Below, piece after piece: positions 42,906 to 44,537 of a stretch of 44,537 nucleotides of DNA (position 1 is its first letter; each line of letters opens with the position of its first letter). The notes beneath the pieces are model-generated. The model was not told where the DNA came from. It did no database searches and was given only the letters and a program-made list of their open reading frames with translations. The position numbers were made by a program, and so were the translations under genes. Origin of the DNA: Citromicrobium sp. (GTDB taxonomy: Bacteria; Pseudomonadota; Alphaproteobacteria; Sphingomonadales; Sphingomonadaceae); contig PBYQ01000018.1 in assembly GCA_002729695.1 (NCBI GenBank), forward strand, positions 1 to 44,537, read 5' to 3'.

Positions 42906-43214
42906 ATGTCCACTGATACAAGGCACTTCTCACTCCTGCTCGCTTCAGAGAACGAGGAGGTCAAGGTGCAGGCGAGAATTAGAGAGACGGAGCCGAAAAG
43001 CGGTAAGCATACATTCGAGGATGCTTCGGCTACCGCGAGAAAGAAGCCCGAAGGTACGCTTTGGCGACCATGGTGGAGGGCGGTCCCTGCGGCTGCTTAC
43101 AGTGCGCTGTCCGCCACCTATGGTGTGAGCTTTGCGATCCACTATGACCCGACATATTTGACGGTCGCGGTGCTGTATCTGCTGATTGCCTTCACAGCCA
43201 TTCGACCGCACTAG
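42906..43214 (+). CDS. Small membrane hypothetical protein
   Basis: This 102-residue protein (MSTDTRHFSLLLAS start) has a charged N-terminal half and two C-terminal membrane helices (AAAYSALSATYGVSFAI, LTVAVLYLLIAFTAI). No strong ribosome site precedes the ATG; the frame opens at 42798 through the hairpin. Function unknown. It lies at the right end of the repeat-bracketed cassette. Confidence 0.5.
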   Translation: MSTDTRHFSLLLASENEEVKVQARIRETEPKSGKHTFEDASATARKKPEGTLWRPWWRAVPAAAYSALSATYGVSFAIHYDPTYLTVAVLYLLIAFTAIRPH

Positions 43215-43464
43215 AAGGGGAGTTTCGTGCGGTTCGGTACGGGCGTTCTCGAACCGAGTACAGAGCCAGCCGCCTCCAGCGCTGCAAAGGTGTCTTCATG
43301 CTCCCCTCGATCCCATGACCAAAGGGGCGTTTCGCTCGCCCCTTTGGAAACACCCGATCAACCGTACGCCGATCGGATGCGCGCCAGCGTTTCGGCGCTG
43401 GATCACGGCACAATGGTTTCACCCATCGAGACGGCCAAAGAACCAGGGCGCGGTAGCTACTCTA
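43215..43464. other. Convergent intergenic region with repeat copy B
   Basis: The gap between the small membrane gene and the end of the HNH gene carries the second hairpin repeat plus further dyads, such as CGGTTCG/CGAACCG near 43234-43256. No gene is supported. Confidence 0.5.
43267..43384 (+). repeat. Hairpin-bearing direct repeat, copy B
   Basis: Second copy of the repeat at 36855-36974, in the same orientation. Its core hairpin is CCAAAGGGGCG (43319-43329) with CGCCCCTTTGG (43337-43347), an 11-bp stem with a 7-nt loop. It lies in the convergent gap before the HNH gene end. Confidence 0.85.
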
Positions 43465-44448
43465 TCATTGCCGCTGCGCAATTTGACTGGCCCGGAAGAT
43501 CGGCGCCATCTGGCCTTCGCTGGTACGGATGTTCACCGTTGTGTCTATCGCTTCCAGCATTGGTTCAACCAACCCGTTCTCGCTCCAATCGAGATGTACT
43601 GGATCGCCGTAGTTGATCCTCAGCTCAGGCTCGTTCGGCGGTGCAATCACGTTCGCATAGCGCAGTGCGATGCGACCACGCTCCCCAGCAGGCCATGTCC
43701 CGTCTTTCTCGTCGGACTTTAGGTCGATTTGCATGCAAACCGAACCAACCGAAGTGACGAAAACCATGTAGGGCAAGCGGTTGTCTTCGACCCGTCTCCG
43801 AAGCAGGAAGCCCGAGGCAAGCGGTGGGGCGTTACCGATTGAGCCGAATGATACGCCAACCACAAGCCCGACAAGGTCATCTGGATTTCCCTCGCTTCGA
43901 AGCCATTCGCGCAACCGAGTGAAATGCTGCAATTCTGCCTCAGGCAGCAACGCGAAGCCTATCTTGGCTATCGCCTTATACGCGTGGAGCGGAACAAAGC
44001 GCTCGGATGCTACGGGTACGCGAAACCTGATCGTTCCAGTGAGCAGATCAAGGCCAACGCACTGTTCAATGGGCATGTTGCGGACTTCCATCGAAATCCG
44101 GCGCCTTCCAGCCGCTGCATCGTGACGAATAACTGCTGGCCCAGCAGTTCGCCCGGTTTGACGCACTTTGTTGTTTTTTCCCTTGGTACCGCCGACCGTC
44201 AAGATCGGCGCTACGCTTTTTGCTAGGGCATCATCATAGCGGGCGAATAGCCGATTGCAGTCGTCGCATTCATCTGCGGAAGTAATCCACTTGTTCCCTA
44301 GCGATTCCGGCATGGTATGCGCGCGATTCTTGAAGGCCGCCGGGTCAGTGGTACTACAAAAGCGACATTGACCTGCTCGCCCAAGGACGAGTGGCTTTTC
44401 GCCAACACTTCCTTTTACCTCAGCAAGTGACTTATACAAATTTTCCAC
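43465..44448 (-). CDS. HNH endonuclease domain protein
   Basis: This protein of about 327 residues has an N-terminal zinc-bound HNH fold: CRFCSTTD, NRAHTMPESLGNKW with the catalytic-type His, and DECDDCNRLFARYD. The first CxxC and the later CxxC would bind one zinc. The C-terminal two thirds are unrecognised and beta-rich. Start GTG 44448 has AGGGGAGC 8 nt upstream; GTG 44475 is an alternative. It lies just outside the repeat-bracketed cassette. Such proteins are often restriction or homing nucleases; the role here is unknown. Confidence 0.8.
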   Translation of the reverse strand: MENLYKSLAEVKGSVGEKPLVLGRAGQCRFCSTTDPAAFKNRAHTMPESLGNKWITSADECDDCNRLFARYDDALAKSVAPILTVGGTKGKNNKVRQTGRTAGPAVIRHDAAAGRRRISMEVRNMPIEQCVGLDLLTGTIRFRVPVASERFVPLHAYKAIAKIGFALLPEAELQHFTRLREWLRSEGNPDDLVGLVVGVSFGSIGNAPPLASGFLLRRRVEDNRLPYMVFVTSVGSVCMQIDLKSDEKDGTWPAGERGRIALRYANVIAPPNEPELRINYGDPVHLDWSENGLVEPMLEAIDTTVNIRTSEGQMAPIFRASQIAQRQ

Positions 44449-44537
44449 CTGACGTGCTCCCCTGATTGTTACCACTCAGAGGTAGAGTCTCGCTCCTTCA
44501 TGATTGATGTTTGATGCGATGGCAACGTGTCTGGGGG
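44449..44537. other. Upstream region of the HNH gene, cut by the window edge
   Basis: It holds the leader of the HNH gene. No right attachment copy of tRNA-Arg is seen, so the island continues beyond the window. Confidence 0.4.

Noticed and set aside
36590..43464. CRISPR array
   Set aside because: The repeats are only two copies of ~118 bp, 6.4 kb apart, with no short regularly spaced repeats or cas genes.
44341..44370. GTACTACAAAAG match to the palindrome at 36642-36658
   Set aside because: It is a half-match within HNH coding sequence and most likely chance.
22774..44537. Right attachment copy of the tRNA-Arg 3' end
   Set aside because: I read for the T-arm/acceptor sequence and found no second copy, so the island end is outside the window.

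Overview
The window looks like the chromosome of an alphaproteobacterium, most likely a sphingomonad (Sphingomonadales, Erythrobacteraceae-like). This rests on high GC, typical alphaproteobacterial tRNAs, a WalW-type deacetylase, a DUF4199 protein, an aroQ-accB-accC operon, a GTA-type holin, and a compact virB cluster next to ppk-ppx. The taxonomic call is inference from gene content; no rRNA is present.

Layout. (1) 1-9.4 kb is housekeeping: a partial tRNA-Pro(TGG), a CAT-anticodon tRNA, a polysaccharide deacetylase behind a histidine kinase with an eroded ATPase domain, an Lrp/AsnC regulator overlapping a membrane-anchored LuxR-type regulator, a DUF4199 protein, aroQ-accB-accC, purU, an orphan GTA holin and a MaoC hydratase. 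(2) 9.5-18.0 kb holds a TPR-like secreted protein and then a tight type IV secretion cluster in the order virB1-B2-B3-B4-B6-B9-B10-B11, with no virB5, virB7, virB8 or virD4. (3) 18.1-22.6 kb holds ppk-ppx and a YhhQ-type queuosine-precursor transporter. (4) tRNA-Arg(TCT) at 22.7 kb marks the left edge of an accessory island. A large serine recombinase gene reads into the tRNA antisense strand, and the island continues to the right edge of the window.

The island's first part (22.7-33.5 kb) looks like a conjugative or mobilizable element. It has the recombinase with a small coupled upstream gene, a VirD4/TraG-like coupling ATPase that lacks a transmembrane domain beside two small membrane proteins, a family of at least three small secreted paralogues, parDE, a coiled-coil protein, a truncated resolvase with 17-bp inverted repeats upstream, and several exported orphans. 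The second part (33.8-44.5 kb) looks like cargo: a conserved small protein, a protein with five H-R-x-D-G-P-A repeats, a bitopic membrane protein, a 1259-residue protein ending in a PD-(D/E)XK nuclease motif, a protein with an RNA-polymerase alpha-CTD-like C-terminus, a 274-residue orphan, a small membrane protein and an HNH nuclease. Two copies of a ~118-bp hairpin-bearing direct repeat bracket the four-gene cassette holding the 1259-residue gene, and each copy lies in a convergent intergenic space.

The best candidates for undescribed biology are the repeat-bracketed nuclease cassette (36.9-43.4 kb, a possible defence module), the small secreted paralogue family around the coupling protein (27.1-28.8 kb), and the split, membrane-domain-less coupling protein whose operon carries hairpins over ribosome binding sites. 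All functions assigned to these orphans are inference.
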